A stretch of 64,000 nt of DNA. Source: Sandaracinaceae bacterium (GTDB lineage Bacteria > Myxococcota_A > Polyangia > Polyangiales > Sandaracinaceae). The stretch lies in assembly GCA_040218145.1 (NCBI GenBank), contig JAVJQK010000063.1, forward strand, positions 124,001 to 188,000, given 5' to 3'. The notes under the pieces are model-generated. The model saw only the letters and a program-made list of their open reading frames with translations. It searched no databases and was not told where the DNA came from. This document shows positions 16,377-25,642 of the stretch, piece after piece (position 1 is the stretch's first letter; each line of letters starts with the position of its first letter). The position numbers and the translations under genes are program-made.

Positions 16377-18077
16377 ATGTCACGCATGCTGTGGGTCGCG
16401 CTCCTCCTCGCCTCCGCCTGTGAGTCACCCGACGCGCCCTTGGACGCGAGCGCTCCGACCGACGCATCCGCGCCGGTAGACGGATCGACGAGCGCCGACG
16501 CGGGGCCGGCGCCGCTGCTCGCCGCGATGGACGACCTCACCCTCGACGAGCGGGAGGTGGCCACCGTGGTGATCCCCGCCCGCGCGGGAGCGCGCGTGTT
16601 CGTCGAGGGCGCGCCGCCCGGCACCGTGTTCGACGAGCCGTCCCGCACCCTCGCGCTCTTCCCCGACTTCACCCAGAGCGGGACGTACCCGATCACCGTG
16701 GACGTGCTCGACGAGCGGGGCGAAGGCGCGGACACGGCGAGCGCCACCTTCACCCTCACGGTGCGCGACACCATCACGCCGCCGGATCCGGTCATCGTCG
16801 GCGAGGAGGCGCTCTGGGGCGCGACCCTCTACTCCCTCGAGCTCACCACGGACGACTTCCTCGACCCACCCGGCCTGGCGGGTCGGACCTTCGAGGCGCG
16901 CGTGGTGGTTCCGGACGCGGCGACCGCCGAGGCGCCGCTGCCGCTGAGCATCGGCCTGCATGGCTCCGGCGGCTCCGCGGGCACGGGAGGAGGGAGCCGA
17001 GAGCGCTTCGGCATCGGCCCGTCGGAGCCCTACGTCAGCTGGTGGACCGGCCAGCACTCCGACCTGCCCGACGAGCCGGGCGCGGACGCCACGGTCGCCA
17101 ACACCTCGCAGCGCCGCATCCTGCATCTGCTCGACTGGGTGACGCGCACCTTCGAGGGCGTCGACCGCGAGCGCGTGAGCGTCTCCGGCTCCTCCATGGG
17201 GGGCTCGGGCGCGATCTACTTCGCGATCCGTTACGGCTACCACCTCTCTCAGGTCACCTCGAACATCGGCATGACCGCGATCGGGCTCGCCGGCGAGGGG
17301 GCCCAGACCGCGCTCGAGAGGCACTGGGGTGCGCGCTCGAGCGCGCTGCTCGACGACCGCGGGGTGCCCGTCTGGCAGCGCTACGACCTGTCCCGCGCCC
17401 TCGCCGAGGACTCCGGCCTGCGCGACGTCTTCTTCACCACCGACAGCGGCGTCACGGACCGCATCATCGCGTTCCACCACATCAGCAGCCCGAGCCCGGT
17501 CACGGGAGAGGCCTTCGTCGACATCGCGCAGCGGGTGCACGTCGGCCACCGGATCACCTGGGATCAGCGCGGGCACCAGACGGGCGAGGGGGGATTCACC
17601 TCGCGCTGGTCGGGCTCGCTCCCCGAGGCGTCAGCGCTGCGGCGTGACCGGCCGTTCCCGGCGTTCACCGGCTCCTCGCTCGACCAGGATCCTCCCCGCT
17701 GGGACGAGGCGGCCGAGGCGTTCGTCGGCGGCGATCCACGCGGCATGCGCAACCGCTACCTCGCGTGGGTGACGGCTGACATCGTCGACGAGCGAGAGCG
17801 CCTGGAGCTGCCGCTGTTCGTGCGCACCGATCCGCCGGCCGAGCCCTTCGCCGACGGATACCCCGAGGTCGGTCACGGCTACACGGGCGCGCTCCCCGTC
17901 ACGGCGGACGTCACGCCGCGGCGCGTCCGACGCTTCCGGTGCCTCCCGGGAGAGCGCGTCCGCTGGAGCTTCGGTACGGGGAGCGGCGTCGTCACAGCAG
18001 ACGACGAAGGCGCGGTGACGGTGCCGGACCTCGCGCTCGGCGCCGAGCCCGTGACGCTCGTGCTCACGCGCTCGTGA
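16377..18077 (+). CDS. Lipoprotein esterase, alpha/beta hydrolase fold
   Basis: A 566-residue predicted lipoprotein. The leader ends in ASAC (Cys15), followed by an Asp/Ala linker (about 16-45), an Ig- or cadherin-like beta domain (about 48-135) and an alpha/beta hydrolase-type domain. The nucleophile elbow is SGSSMGGSG and an oxyanion-type segment is IGLHGSGGSAG, the pattern seen in secreted esterases and polyhydroxybutyrate depolymerase-like enzymes. A C-terminal beta domain follows (about 470-566). AGGGGAG lies about 9 bases before the ATG. Its substrate is unknown; a surface-bound polymer or ester hydrolase is inferred. Confidence 0.72.
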   Translation: MSRMLWVALLLASACESPDAPLDASAPTDASAPVDGSTSADAGPAPLLAAMDDLTLDEREVATVVIPARAGARVFVEGAPPGTVFDEPSRTLALFPDFTQSGTYPITVDVLDERGEGADTASATFTLTVRDTITPPDPVIVGEEALWGATLYSLELTTDDFLDPPGLAGRTFEARVVVPDAATAEAPLPLSIGLHGSGGSAGTGGGSRERFGIGPSEPYVSWWTGQHSDLPDEPGADATVANTSQRRILHLLDWVTRTFEGVDRERVSVSGSSMGGSGAIYFAIRYGYHLSQVTSNIGMTAIGLAGEGAQTALERHWGARSSALLDDRGVPVWQRYDLSRALAEDSGLRDVFFTTDSGVTDRIIAFHHISSPSPVTGEAFVDIAQRVHVGHRITWDQRGHQTGEGGFTSRWSGSLPEASALRRDRPFPAFTGSSLDQDPPRWDEAAEAFVGGDPRGMRNRYLAWVTADIVDERERLELPLFVRTDPPAEPFADGYPEVGHGYTGALPVTADVTPRRVRRFRCLPGERVRWSFGTGSGVVTADDEGAVTVPDLALGAEPVTLVLTRS

Positions 18078-18131
18078 GTTTCGCGCAGCCGGCGTAATCG
18101 ACGCGCGACGCCGGCTGACGATGATGGGCTC

Positions 18132-21100
18132 ATGTCGAACTCGCGCGCCTGGGCCCTCGCGACCTGCCTCCTGACGCTCTCGATCGGCGGAGAGGCGTCG
18201 GCGCAGGCCTATCCAGTCGTCTCTCTCGATTACCCCATCGTCTACGTGCGCTGCCCGCGCTCTCAGGAGTGGACCGCCACGGCCGAGGTCACCGTGGGCG
18301 GCGAGCGGGTCATGCGGAGCCGCACCTTCGACGTCACCGACGGCCCCGACCGCATGCCGGAGGTCACGCGCTTCTACGGCGGCTTCCAGGCCGGCTGCGA
18401 TCTGATGCTCCGCCACCCCGGGGGCGACGAGGAGGTGATCTACGACTGCGGCAGCCGGCCCGAAGAGGACGCCTGCTCGGCGATGGATCCGGCGGTGAGC
18501 TTCGATGGCGCGCGCATCGCGTTCGCGGTCTTCCACGGGCGCGTGACCCGCGCGAGGCAGAACGCCGACTCGACCCTCTTCGACCCCGACGCCGACCCCG
18601 AGCCCGTCCCGGTCACCTGGCCCAACCCGCTCCTGCGCGCGAGCGGCGCGCACATGCTCGTCTACGACGTGGAGAGCCGGGAGACGGCCGAGATCACGCC
18701 GTACACCGAAGGGATCTGGGACAGCGGCCCCGCGTGGCTCTCGACGGGGCGCATCGCCTTCACCTCCAATCGCCAGCACGTCTTTCGAACGCTCATCCAC
18801 GGATCCGACCCGGCGTCGCAGATCTACACCGTCGACCCGGACGGGGAGAACATCGAGGTCGCGAGCCACCACTCGCTCGGCGCCGAGCAGCACCCCTACC
18901 AGCTCCGCGATGGCCGCGTGGCCTACTCCAGCTGGCAGCTCTTCGGCATGCTGCCCTACCGCACGAGCAACGGCGGCACCCGCAACGCGGGCTCCACCCC
19001 GAACAAGTTCCACCTGTACGTCCAGAGCCCCGACGGAGCCGAGCCCTTCGCGCTCTATGGTCAGCACGGCACCAACCCGAACATGGCGTCCGTCGCCGCG
19101 CACTTCCTCACCCAGGACGGAACGGGGCGAGTGTGGGGAGGCGTGTACTACCGCGCCAACAACAACGGCCTCGCGAACATCCACGGCTTGATGCCTCCGC
19201 CCGAGGGTCAGGAGGGCTACGGACCGCACGAGCTGGAGGCCCTGCCCGTGCCCTACTGGGAGCGCAGCCGCTACCTCTACTACCCGCGCGACGCGATGAT
19301 CATCGCGCCCTGGTCGGCCGGCGGCTCGGATCTGAACGCGCCCGTCGCGGAGCCACCGTTCGAGCACCCGAACTACGCCGACCCGCTCCGCAACGTGGGC
19401 AAGCTCGGTTTCCCCGCCTCGGTGCCCGAGGGGATGCTGCTCTCGTGGGGGCTCGGCCGCTGCCACATCCGCACCCTCGCGCGCGCGGCCATCCCCGCCG
19501 ACTCGGCGTCCGGCGTCGACAACCCCGCGTGCGATCTCGGGATCTACCGCACGCGCGCGGTCCCCTCCACTTCGCCCGCCGACCTCGAGCGCGTCGTCGA
19601 CTCCCGCGAGTACCACGAGGTCTTCGCCAAGCCGGTGATCCCCTACTCGGATCTCTTCGGCGTGGAGCAGCCCGACGTGATCGAGCGGGCCGAGATCCGC
19701 TATCGCGGCACCCCGGGGCTCGAGCCGGGCACGCCCTTCGGCATGCTCGGCGCGTCCAGCCTGATCTACCGCGAGACCGGCCATCACTCGATCGGGAGAG
19801 ACGGTGTCGTGCCCATCCCCTTCGCCTTCCAGAGCCACAGCCAGCTCGCCCGCGTCGGCGGTGATCTCATCCGCTACGACGACGACGAGATCTGCGGCGT
19901 GCGCATCCTGGGCGTGATGCCCAACCGCGAGGAGGACGAGCGCGAGGGCAACGGCAGCCGCCTCGGCGAGCGCGTCGTGATCCTCGGCGAGGTGCCCGCC
20001 CGGCACCGCGAGGGCGGCGCCCCGATCATCGACTCGATGGGCAACCCCGACACCTCGTTCCTCCTCCGCATGCCCGCCAACATGCCGTACCTCATGCAGT
20101 CCGTGGACTGCGACGGCCGCGCGCTGTCCACCGACCAGGTGTGGCAGTCGGTGCGCCCGGGCGAGAAGAAGGTGTGCGGCGGCTGCCACGTGCACAGCCA
20201 GGAGTCGATGCCGTTCGAGGGCACCGTCGCGAGCCGCGACGACTTCGTCCCCGCGCGCCTCGGCGAGGGCTACGTGCCGCTCATGGACGGCCTCGACGCG
20301 GACGGCGACGTGGTGGTGCGCGAGGTCGAGGGGCAGGGCCTCGCGGTCCAGCTCGAGCGTGACGTCATGCCCATCCTCGAGCGCCGCTGCGCGAGCTGCC
20401 ACGGCGAGACCGACCCCGCGGGGGGCCTGCGCCTCGACGACGCCGAAGAGGTGGTTCGCTGCGTGTTCCGCGACGCGGACCAGAGCTGCGTCCCCGAGGC
20501 GCGCCGCGTGCCGGGCGCGCGTGAGGGCCGCTCCACCCTCGACTGGCCGAACTACTCCTACTACGCGCGCTTCATGAACGCGCGCGGCTCGCTCCTCTAC
20601 TGGAAGGCCACGAACCGACGCACCGACGGCATCGCCGACGACGAGCGCGAGAGCGACATCGACTTCGGCGCCGACCACCCCACCGAGATCACACCCGAGG
20701 AGCTCGACACCCTCGCGATGTGGCTCGAGCTCGGCGGCCCGGCCGGACCGCGCTATCTGCACGACACGCAGCCGCCCACCCTCAACGTCTTCGGCCAGGT
20801 CGAGGGCGCCGCGCTCGTCTCGTTCCGGCTCGGCACCACCGACCTCGGGACCGGCGTCGACGTCTCGAGCCTCTCCGTCTGTCAGCTCGAGGGCGACGGC
20901 TGCGCGTGGACGGAGACCCCCGAGGCCTCTCCGCACGGCATCGTGGACCTGAGCCTGCCGGCGCCGGTCACCGAGCCGTCCACCCGCTTCCGCTTCACCG
21001 TGCTCGACGCGGCGGGCAACGAGCGCACCTTCGTGCGCAACGCGCGCTGGTTCTTCGCGCTCGCGATCGGCTGGGAGGACGGCACGGTGCCGCCGCTCCC

Positions 21101-21305
21101 GGGCCCCGACGGCGGCGCTCCGGTCCCCCGCACCGACGGCAGCCTCCCCGGCGCCGACGGGGGCGCGGGCGAGGAGACCGTCATGGGCGACTGCGCCTGT
21201 CGCGCCGCGCCCGGCAAGCCGAGCCGCTGGCCCGTGGGCCTCGCCCTCGGCTCGGTCCTGCTCGCGCTCCGGACCCGGCGGCGCCGGTCTCGGCGCGCGC
21301 CCTGA
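18132..21305 (+). CDS. Surface dihaem protein, hydrazine-synthase-alpha-like, MYXO-CTERM
   Basis: A 1057-residue exported protein with a signal peptide (1-24), a TolB-like propeller region (about 85-420), a middle domain and two c-type haem motifs: CGGCH near residue 681 and CASCH near residue 753. An Ig-like beta domain follows (about 880-980), then an Asp/Gly linker and a MYXO-CTERM tail: CAC, a hydrophobic helix and an Arg cluster. Propeller plus haem layout resembles proteins annotated as related to the hydrazine synthase alpha subunit. No anammox gene is nearby, so that name describes the fold only. The tail should anchor it on the cell surface. Outer-surface electron transfer is a reasonable guess. 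Confidence 0.78.
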   Translation: MSNSRAWALATCLLTLSIGGEASAQAYPVVSLDYPIVYVRCPRSQEWTATAEVTVGGERVMRSRTFDVTDGPDRMPEVTRFYGGFQAGCDLMLRHPGGDEEVIYDCGSRPEEDACSAMDPAVSFDGARIAFAVFHGRVTRARQNADSTLFDPDADPEPVPVTWPNPLLRASGAHMLVYDVESRETAEITPYTEGIWDSGPAWLSTGRIAFTSNRQHVFRTLIHGSDPASQIYTVDPDGENIEVASHHSLGAEQHPYQLRDGRVAYSSWQLFGMLPYRTSNGGTRNAGSTPNKFHLYVQSPDGAEPFALYGQHGTNPNMASVAAHFLTQDGTGRVWGGVYYRANNNGLANIHGLMPPPEGQEGYGPHELEALPVPYWERSRYLYYPRDAMIIAPWSAGGSDLNAPVAEPPFEHPNYADPLRNVGKLGFPASVPEGMLLSWGLGRCHIRTLARAAIPADSASGVDNPACDLGIYRTRAVPSTSPADLERVVDSREYHEVFAKPVIPYSDLFGVEQPDVIERAEIRYRGTPGLEPGTPFGMLGASSLIYRETGHHSIGRDGVVPIPFAFQSHSQLARVGGDLIRYDDDEICGVRILGVMPNREEDEREGNGSRLGERVVILGEVPARHREGGAPIIDSMGNPDTSFLLRMPANMPYLMQSVDCDGRALSTDQVWQSVRPGEKKVCGGCHVHSQESMPFEGTVASRDDFVPARLGEGYVPLMDGLDADGDVVVREVEGQGLAVQLERDVMPILERRCASCHGETDPAGGLRLDDAEEVVRCVFRDADQSCVPEARRVPGAREGRSTLDWPNYSYYARFMNARGSLLYWKATNRRTDGIADDERESDIDFGADHPTEITPEELDTLAMWLELGGPAGPRYLHDTQPPTLNVFGQVEGAALVSFRLGTTDLGTGVDVSSLSVCQLEGDGCAWTETPEASPHGIVDLSLPAPVTEPSTRFRFTVLDAAGNERTFVRNARWFFALAIGWEDGTVPPLPGPDGGAPVPRTDGSLPGADGGAGEETVMGDCACRAAPGKPSRWPVGLALGSVLLALRTRRRRSRRAP

Positions 21306-21318
21306 CGCGGCCGGCCCG

Positions 21319-22851
21319 CTACGCCGTTCGTATCCCGATCGTCTCGCCGCCGGTGACGAAGGCGCCGATGTTGACCGGGCCGTCGACCGGGCCGAAGAGC
21401 CCGAGCAGGTCGCGCCCCGCGCCGACGCAGGGGCTGTCGGGCTGAAGTCGATATGCGTCGTCGACCCGTGGGTCGCCCACGAGCGAGCTCCGGTCTTGGC
21501 CGTGGGTGCGCTGCCACTCGGAGAGCGCCATGTCTTGCAGCGCGCGGCTGCCGCCGAAGGCCGAGCGCGCGAACGAGAGCGCGTTGTGGTCGTAGGCGGC
21601 GAAGCCCGCGATGGCGGCCGCGGACGCGGAGTAGCTGCCGAGGTAGGCGTCGACGTCGAAGAACAGGTTGTTGAAGACGCGGCAGTCTCCGCCGTCGGGC
21701 GGGGCGGCCCACCAGATGCAGCCGGGGTCGGCGCCGTCCCGCCCGTGCGCGATCGTGTTGTTGAAGACGTCGAGGTCGGCCACGCGCATCACGCCGCTGC
21801 TCGTGGTGAGCTCGATGAAGTAGCGGCAGTCCTCGACCAGGTTCTGCTGAACGCGAGAGCGCGAGCCGCCGGGGTTCGCGACCGGGCGATGGAGGCGCAG
21901 CGCCGAGACGCAGCCCTCGAAGTGGTTCAGGCGCACCGTGAGCGCCTGCATCTCGAGCCCGTAGCCCGCGCCCTTGGGCTGCACGCCGTGCGCGCAGCGG
22001 AGGAAGTGGTTGTGCTCCACGCGCAGCCGATCGACGCCGTAGAGGATGACGCCGCTGTTGTTGGTGCCGCCGCCGCCCCAGAACCCCTCCAGCCGGTTGT
22101 CGTGGATCGCGGTGTCCTCGACGCCCTCGAGCCGGATGGCCGAGTAGTTGTCGCCGGCCGAGACGTCGGGATCTCCGACGATGTGGCACTCCGCGATCGT
22201 GATGTGGTCGGCGTTCCAGCACGTGACGACGCCGCAGTCCTGGAAGATGTGCCCCTCGGGGTCGCCCTCGTCTGCGTACAGGCCGATCCACTTCACGTGG
22301 CTCGTGCGCGTGCGCATGCGCGTGCCGAAGCAAGGCCAGCCGGTTCGCGATCCCGCGCCGTGGCTCGCGCCGCTGTGGAGCTCGCTCCGGTCGGTGTCGT
22401 GGTGGGCGGCGGAGAACTGCGCCACGAACACGATCGGCGCGTCCGCGGTCCCGTCGTTGGCGGGCGCCCAGGCGGGGAGGTTGTTGGTCAGGCTCGGGTC
22501 GTCGATGGAGGCCTGCGGCTGCCGGCCCACGTAGCGCCCGGGCCGGATCCCCACGACGTCGCCCGCCACCGCGAGCTCCATCGCCTGGGTCAAGGTCCAC
22601 GGGCGCGCGTCGGAGCCGTCCCCCGTGCCGTCGGCGTCGGGGGAGACGGTCTTCGTGCGGCGCGCGAACAGGCCCTCGCGCGGCGCCGCGGCGTCCGCGC
22701 GGGCGTCCGTCTCGGCCCCTGCGTCCGAGGCGTCCGGCGGGACCTGCGCGTCGCGAGCGGGCGCGGCGTCGAGCGGATCCATCCCCGGCGTGCAGGCGGC
22801 GAGGCCCGTCGAGCCGAGCAGGAAGTTGAAGTCGCGGCGGCTGATCTTCAT
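21319..22851 (-). CDS. Tat-exported right-handed beta-helix lipoprotein
   Basis: A 510-residue protein. The N-terminus combines a twin-arginine motif (SRRDFNFLLG, residues 4-13) with a lipobox LAAC (Cys20), so it is a Tat-exported lipoprotein. After an Asp/Ala linker come repeated short strands with Asn and Asp turns (for example IRLEGVEDTAIHDNRLEG, LRVEHNHFLRCAHG and VRLNHFEGCV), the pattern of right-handed parallel beta helices such as polysaccharide lyases. A glycan-binding or lyase role is inferred; no catalytic residues can be named. It converges on the dihaem protein gene with 13 bp between the ends. Confidence 0.78.
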   Translation of the reverse strand: MKISRRDFNFLLGSTGLAACTPGMDPLDAAPARDAQVPPDASDAGAETDARADAAAPREGLFARRTKTVSPDADGTGDGSDARPWTLTQAMELAVAGDVVGIRPGRYVGRQPQASIDDPSLTNNLPAWAPANDGTADAPIVFVAQFSAAHHDTDRSELHSGASHGAGSRTGWPCFGTRMRTRTSHVKWIGLYADEGDPEGHIFQDCGVVTCWNADHITIAECHIVGDPDVSAGDNYSAIRLEGVEDTAIHDNRLEGFWGGGGTNNSGVILYGVDRLRVEHNHFLRCAHGVQPKGAGYGLEMQALTVRLNHFEGCVSALRLHRPVANPGGSRSRVQQNLVEDCRYFIELTTSSGVMRVADLDVFNNTIAHGRDGADPGCIWWAAPPDGGDCRVFNNLFFDVDAYLGSYSASAAAIAGFAAYDHNALSFARSAFGGSRALQDMALSEWQRTHGQDRSSLVGDPRVDDAYRLQPDSPCVGAGRDLLGLFGPVDGPVNIGAFVTGGETIGIRTA

Positions 22852-22920
22852 CGCGGGAAGAGCGTCCCACCCGGCCGCCGCGCGGTCGAAGCCTCTCCGC
22901 TGACTTCGGCTGACCTGCCC

Positions 22921-24210
22921 TCAGCGGCCGAGGCGGCGGCGGGCCTCGGCGTCTTCCGGATCGAGCTCGAGCGCGCGCTCGTAGGCGCGCCGCGCGCCGC
23001 CGATGTCTCCGGCCATGCGGCGGGCGTCGCCGAGCAACACGCGATAGCTCGCGCGCCGCCGCCGGAGCTGCACCGCGCGCTCTGCGTGCTCGAGCGCGCC
23101 CTCGGCGTCGCCCGCGGTCAGCCGCTCGCGCGCGAGGCCCGCCACCGCGTGCGGGTTCGCCTCGTGCACCTCGAACGCCTGCTGGTAGGCGACGCGCGCG
23201 GCCTCCCAGCGTCCCTCGCGCTCGGCGAGCTGTCCGTCGCGCACCAGCGCGTCCGAGCGCTCGCGCGCCGACGCCTCGTCCTCGGCCCCGGGCTCGCTCT
23301 CGGGAGCCTGGGCGCTCTCGGGAGACTCGGCCTCGGACTCGCTCGCGGGAGCTTCGCGCTCGGGAGCCTCGACCGGCGGCGCGGCGGCGGGCGCAGCCGT
23401 CGGCGGCGCGGCCCCTCGCGTGACCTCGCCGGGCTGCTCCGTGAGCGACGAGGCGCCGAACACCAGCGCGGCCGCGATCGCCACCGCCACGACGAGCAAG
23501 ATCACCGCGAGGCCCACGAAGGGCGCGAGCCGGCGCCGGGGCGCGTCGACCTCGGGCGGCGACTCGGGGAGCTGCGCCAGGCGCGGCGCCTCCGTCACGC
23601 GCGGCGGGCGCGCGGGCACCGTCGCGCGCTCCTCTCTCGCCAGCGCCTGAGAGAGCGCGTCGTGCTCCGCCGTCGCGTCCGCGTCGGGCGTCTCGAGCGC
23701 CTCGTCCGCGTCGTCTTCGCTCACCGCGTCGCGGGGCGCGGTCTCGGCCATGTCGGCGAGGGAGAGCGGCGCGGCGCGCGGCACGGTGATGCCCATGGGG
23801 TCCGCGCCCTCGATGTGCACCGCCTCTCGGATCCCCGAGCTGCGATCATCGGGCTTGACCCAGCCCTGCTTGGGCGCGGTCTTGCGCAGCGCGCCGAGCA
23901 CCGGGGCGTTGGTGAGCGAGCCCCGCGGCGGCTGGCTCATCGCGGCGATCTGCCGGAAGCGCTGCATCTGCTCGAGCGGCTGCTGGACGGTCTGCTTCTC
24001 GTCGTCCCAGCCGAGGTCCTCGATGGGCGCGCCCTCGGTGACCGCGCGGGCCACCTTCTCAGCCACCTTGTCGGCCAGCCGATCCACCTCGTCCGCGAGG
24101 GCCGCGTCCACCGCGCGAGACGCGTGCGGGCCGAGCTTGGCCTCCAGCCGCTCGGCCAGCGCCTCGATCAGACGCGGAGCGTCTTCGCGCTTCTTCTCGG
24201 CCGACGACAC
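22921..24210 (-). CDS. Single-pass membrane protein with TPR repeats
   Basis: A 429-residue protein. The N-terminal 225 residues are soluble, charged and without a recognised domain. A transmembrane helix follows (about 230-255, FVGLAVILLVVAVAIAAALV), then an Ala/Pro/Glu linker and three TPR motifs at the C-terminus (about 320-428, for example RAYERALELDPEDAEARRR). The topology is that of an inner-membrane protein with periplasmic TPRs. The start is GTG with GGAGGG about 6 bases upstream. It lies downstream of cysK in the same direction with an 80-bp gap. A scaffold role is inferred. Confidence 0.75.
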   Translation of the reverse strand: MSSAEKKREDAPRLIEALAERLEAKLGPHASRAVDAALADEVDRLADKVAEKVARAVTEGAPIEDLGWDDEKQTVQQPLEQMQRFRQIAAMSQPPRGSLTNAPVLGALRKTAPKQGWVKPDDRSSGIREAVHIEGADPMGITVPRAAPLSLADMAETAPRDAVSEDDADEALETPDADATAEHDALSQALAREERATVPARPPRVTEAPRLAQLPESPPEVDAPRRRLAPFVGLAVILLVVAVAIAAALVFGASSLTEQPGEVTRGAAPPTAAPAAAPPVEAPEREAPASESEAESPESAQAPESEPGAEDEASARERSDALVRDGQLAEREGRWEAARVAYQQAFEVHEANPHAVAGLARERLTAGDAEGALEHAERAVQLRRRRASYRVLLGDARRMAGDIGGARRAYERALELDPEDAEARRRLGR

Positions 24211-24290
24211 AGACCCTCCGCTGCCTCCCCACCACCCGCCGAGGGAGACGCGACTCTGTTACACGCCCTCCGGGTCGATTCAAGCCGCGG

Positions 24291-25199
24291 TCAGCACAGA
24301 TACCGCTCGCCGCCGTCGCACAGGATCGTGACGACGCGCTGCCCCGGCTTCATGCGCTTGGCCAGCTCCTGCGCCGCGTGCACGTTGGCCCCGGCCGACG
24401 GCCCCACGAGGAGCCCCTCTTCCTTGGCCAGCCTGCGCGTCATCCGGTCCGCGGCCAGATCCGTCACCGTGAGGATCTCGTCGATCAGCGCGCGGTCGAG
24501 CACGCCCGGCACGAAGCCCGCGCCGAGCCCCTGGATGCCGTGCAGCCCCGGCTTGCCGCCGCTGAGCACCGCGCTCGCGCGCGGCTCCACCGCGACGACC
24601 TTCACCTCGGGGTTCCGCTCCTTCAGCACCTTGCCCACGCCGGTGACCGTGCCGCCCGTGCCCACGCCCGCGACGAAGGCGTCGACCTCGCCGCCGCACG
24701 CCTTCCAGATCTCCTCCGCCGTCGTCGCCTCGTGGCTGCGCGGGTTGGCGGGGTTGTCGAACTGGCTCGGCATGAACGCGCCGTCGGTCTCCTCGAGCAG
24801 CCGGTTGGCGCGCTCGACCGCCCCGGCCATGCCCTCCATCGAGGGCGTGAGGATCACCTCGGCCCCGTAGCTCTTGAGGATCTGCCGGCGCGAGACGCTC
24901 ATGTCCTCGGGCATCACGAGCACGCAGCGGTAGCCCTTGACCGCGCTCATCGCCGCGAGGCTGATCCCCGTGTTGCCGCTCGTCGCCTCGATCAGCGTCG
25001 AGCCCTCGCGCAGCTGCCCCGCGTCCTCGGCCGCCTCGATCATGAACAGGGCCGGGCGGTCCTTGACCGAGCCGGCGGGGTTGTTCCGCTCGAGCTTCCC
25101 GCAGATCTCGGCCCCGCGCTTCGGCGAGAGCTTCTTCAACCGGATCAGCGGCGTCCGGCCGACGAGATCCAGCACTCCGTCATAGATGCGATCGTCCAA
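24291..25199 (-). CDS. cysK: Cysteine synthase A
   Basis: A 302-residue PLP enzyme that makes L-cysteine from O-acetylserine and sulphide. Lys46 in NPAGSVKDRP is the PLP-binding residue. TSGNTG binds the substrate carboxylate and GTGGTVTG the cofactor phosphate. The length is typical of CysK. The start is a TTG (DDRIYDGVLDLVGRTPLIRL follows) with AGGAG 5 bases upstream; no in-frame ATG or GTG gives the full N-terminal strand. It could also be a CysM- or cystathionine beta-synthase-like enzyme, but it has no CBS extension. No other sulphur-assimilation gene is adjacent. Confidence 0.9.
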   Translation of the reverse strand: MDDRIYDGVLDLVGRTPLIRLKKLSPKRGAEICGKLERNNPAGSVKDRPALFMIEAAEDAGQLREGSTLIEATSGNTGISLAAMSAVKGYRCVLVMPEDMSVSRRQILKSYGAEVILTPSMEGMAGAVERANRLLEETDGAFMPSQFDNPANPRSHEATTAEEIWKACGGEVDAFVAGVGTGGTVTGVGKVLKERNPEVKVVAVEPRASAVLSGGKPGLHGIQGLGAGFVPGVLDRALIDEILTVTDLAADRMTRRLAKEEGLLVGPSAGANVHAAQELAKRMKPGQRVVTILCDGGERYLC

Positions 25200-25240
25200 G
25201 GTGGCTCCTGCTGCCCCGAGGAGTAGCACGACTGGCGCGG

Positions 25241-25627
25241 CTAAGGCGCCGACGGTGGCGGCTGGGTCAGGAGCCCTCGGACGAGCCCGATCGCGCCGAG
25301 CAGCAGGGGCAAGAACGACGCCGCGGCGCCGAACCAGATGTTGGTCATCGCCTCCTCGCGGCCGCGCTCGTAGAGCTGCGCGCGCATCGCCGCGTCGGCG
25401 AACGCCAGCGCGCCCTCCATGACGTTCATCCAGTAGAAGTACGCCGCGATGCCAGCCAGCAGCGTCGCGCCGCCGACCAGCAACGACGCGGCGCCCAGCC
25501 CGATCCGCGCCCCCTTGGACTTGGCGACGAACGCCGCCACCACCGCCGCGAGCGCGAGCGGGTTGCCGATCAGCCCGCAGCACAAGAGGCCGTACATCGA
25601 GGCCCCGCCCTCCTGGAACATCATCAT
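25241..25627 (-). CDS. Small membrane protein with three to four helices
   Basis: A 128-residue hydrophobic protein with helices at about 12-35, 42-65 and 95-118. The loop between the last two is charged. It contains MYGLLCCGLIGNPLAL near the start, a pattern seen in small unassigned membrane proteins of Myxococcota. Three ATG codons in a row start the gene, 6 bases after TATCCT. Function not recognised. Confidence 0.65.
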   Translation of the reverse strand: MMMFQEGGASMYGLLCCGLIGNPLALAAVVAAFVAKSKGARIGLGAASLLVGGATLLAGIAAYFYWMNVMEGALAFADAAMRAQLYERGREEAMTNIWFGAAASFLPLLLGAIGLVRGLLTQPPPSAP

Positions 25628-25633
25628 CGCCCG

Positions 25634-25639
25634 AGGATA
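25634..25639 (-). promoter_or_regulatory. -10 box (TATCCT) of the small membrane protein gene
   Basis: On the minus strand TATCCT is followed by CGGGCG and the first ATG at 25627. There is no ribosome-binding site, so expression is probably leaderless. A similar segment recurs at 30369-30410. Confidence 0.45.
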
Positions 25640-25642
25640 GCC

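Noticed and set aside
17631-20936. An 1101-residue open frame on the minus strand
   Set aside because: It runs antisense to the esterase and dihaem protein genes, whose motifs are clear, and shows only shadow composition.
18132-21305. A true hydrazine synthase subunit
   Set aside because: No other anammox gene is present, and the C-terminal surface anchor does not fit an anammoxosome enzyme. Only fold likeness is claimed.
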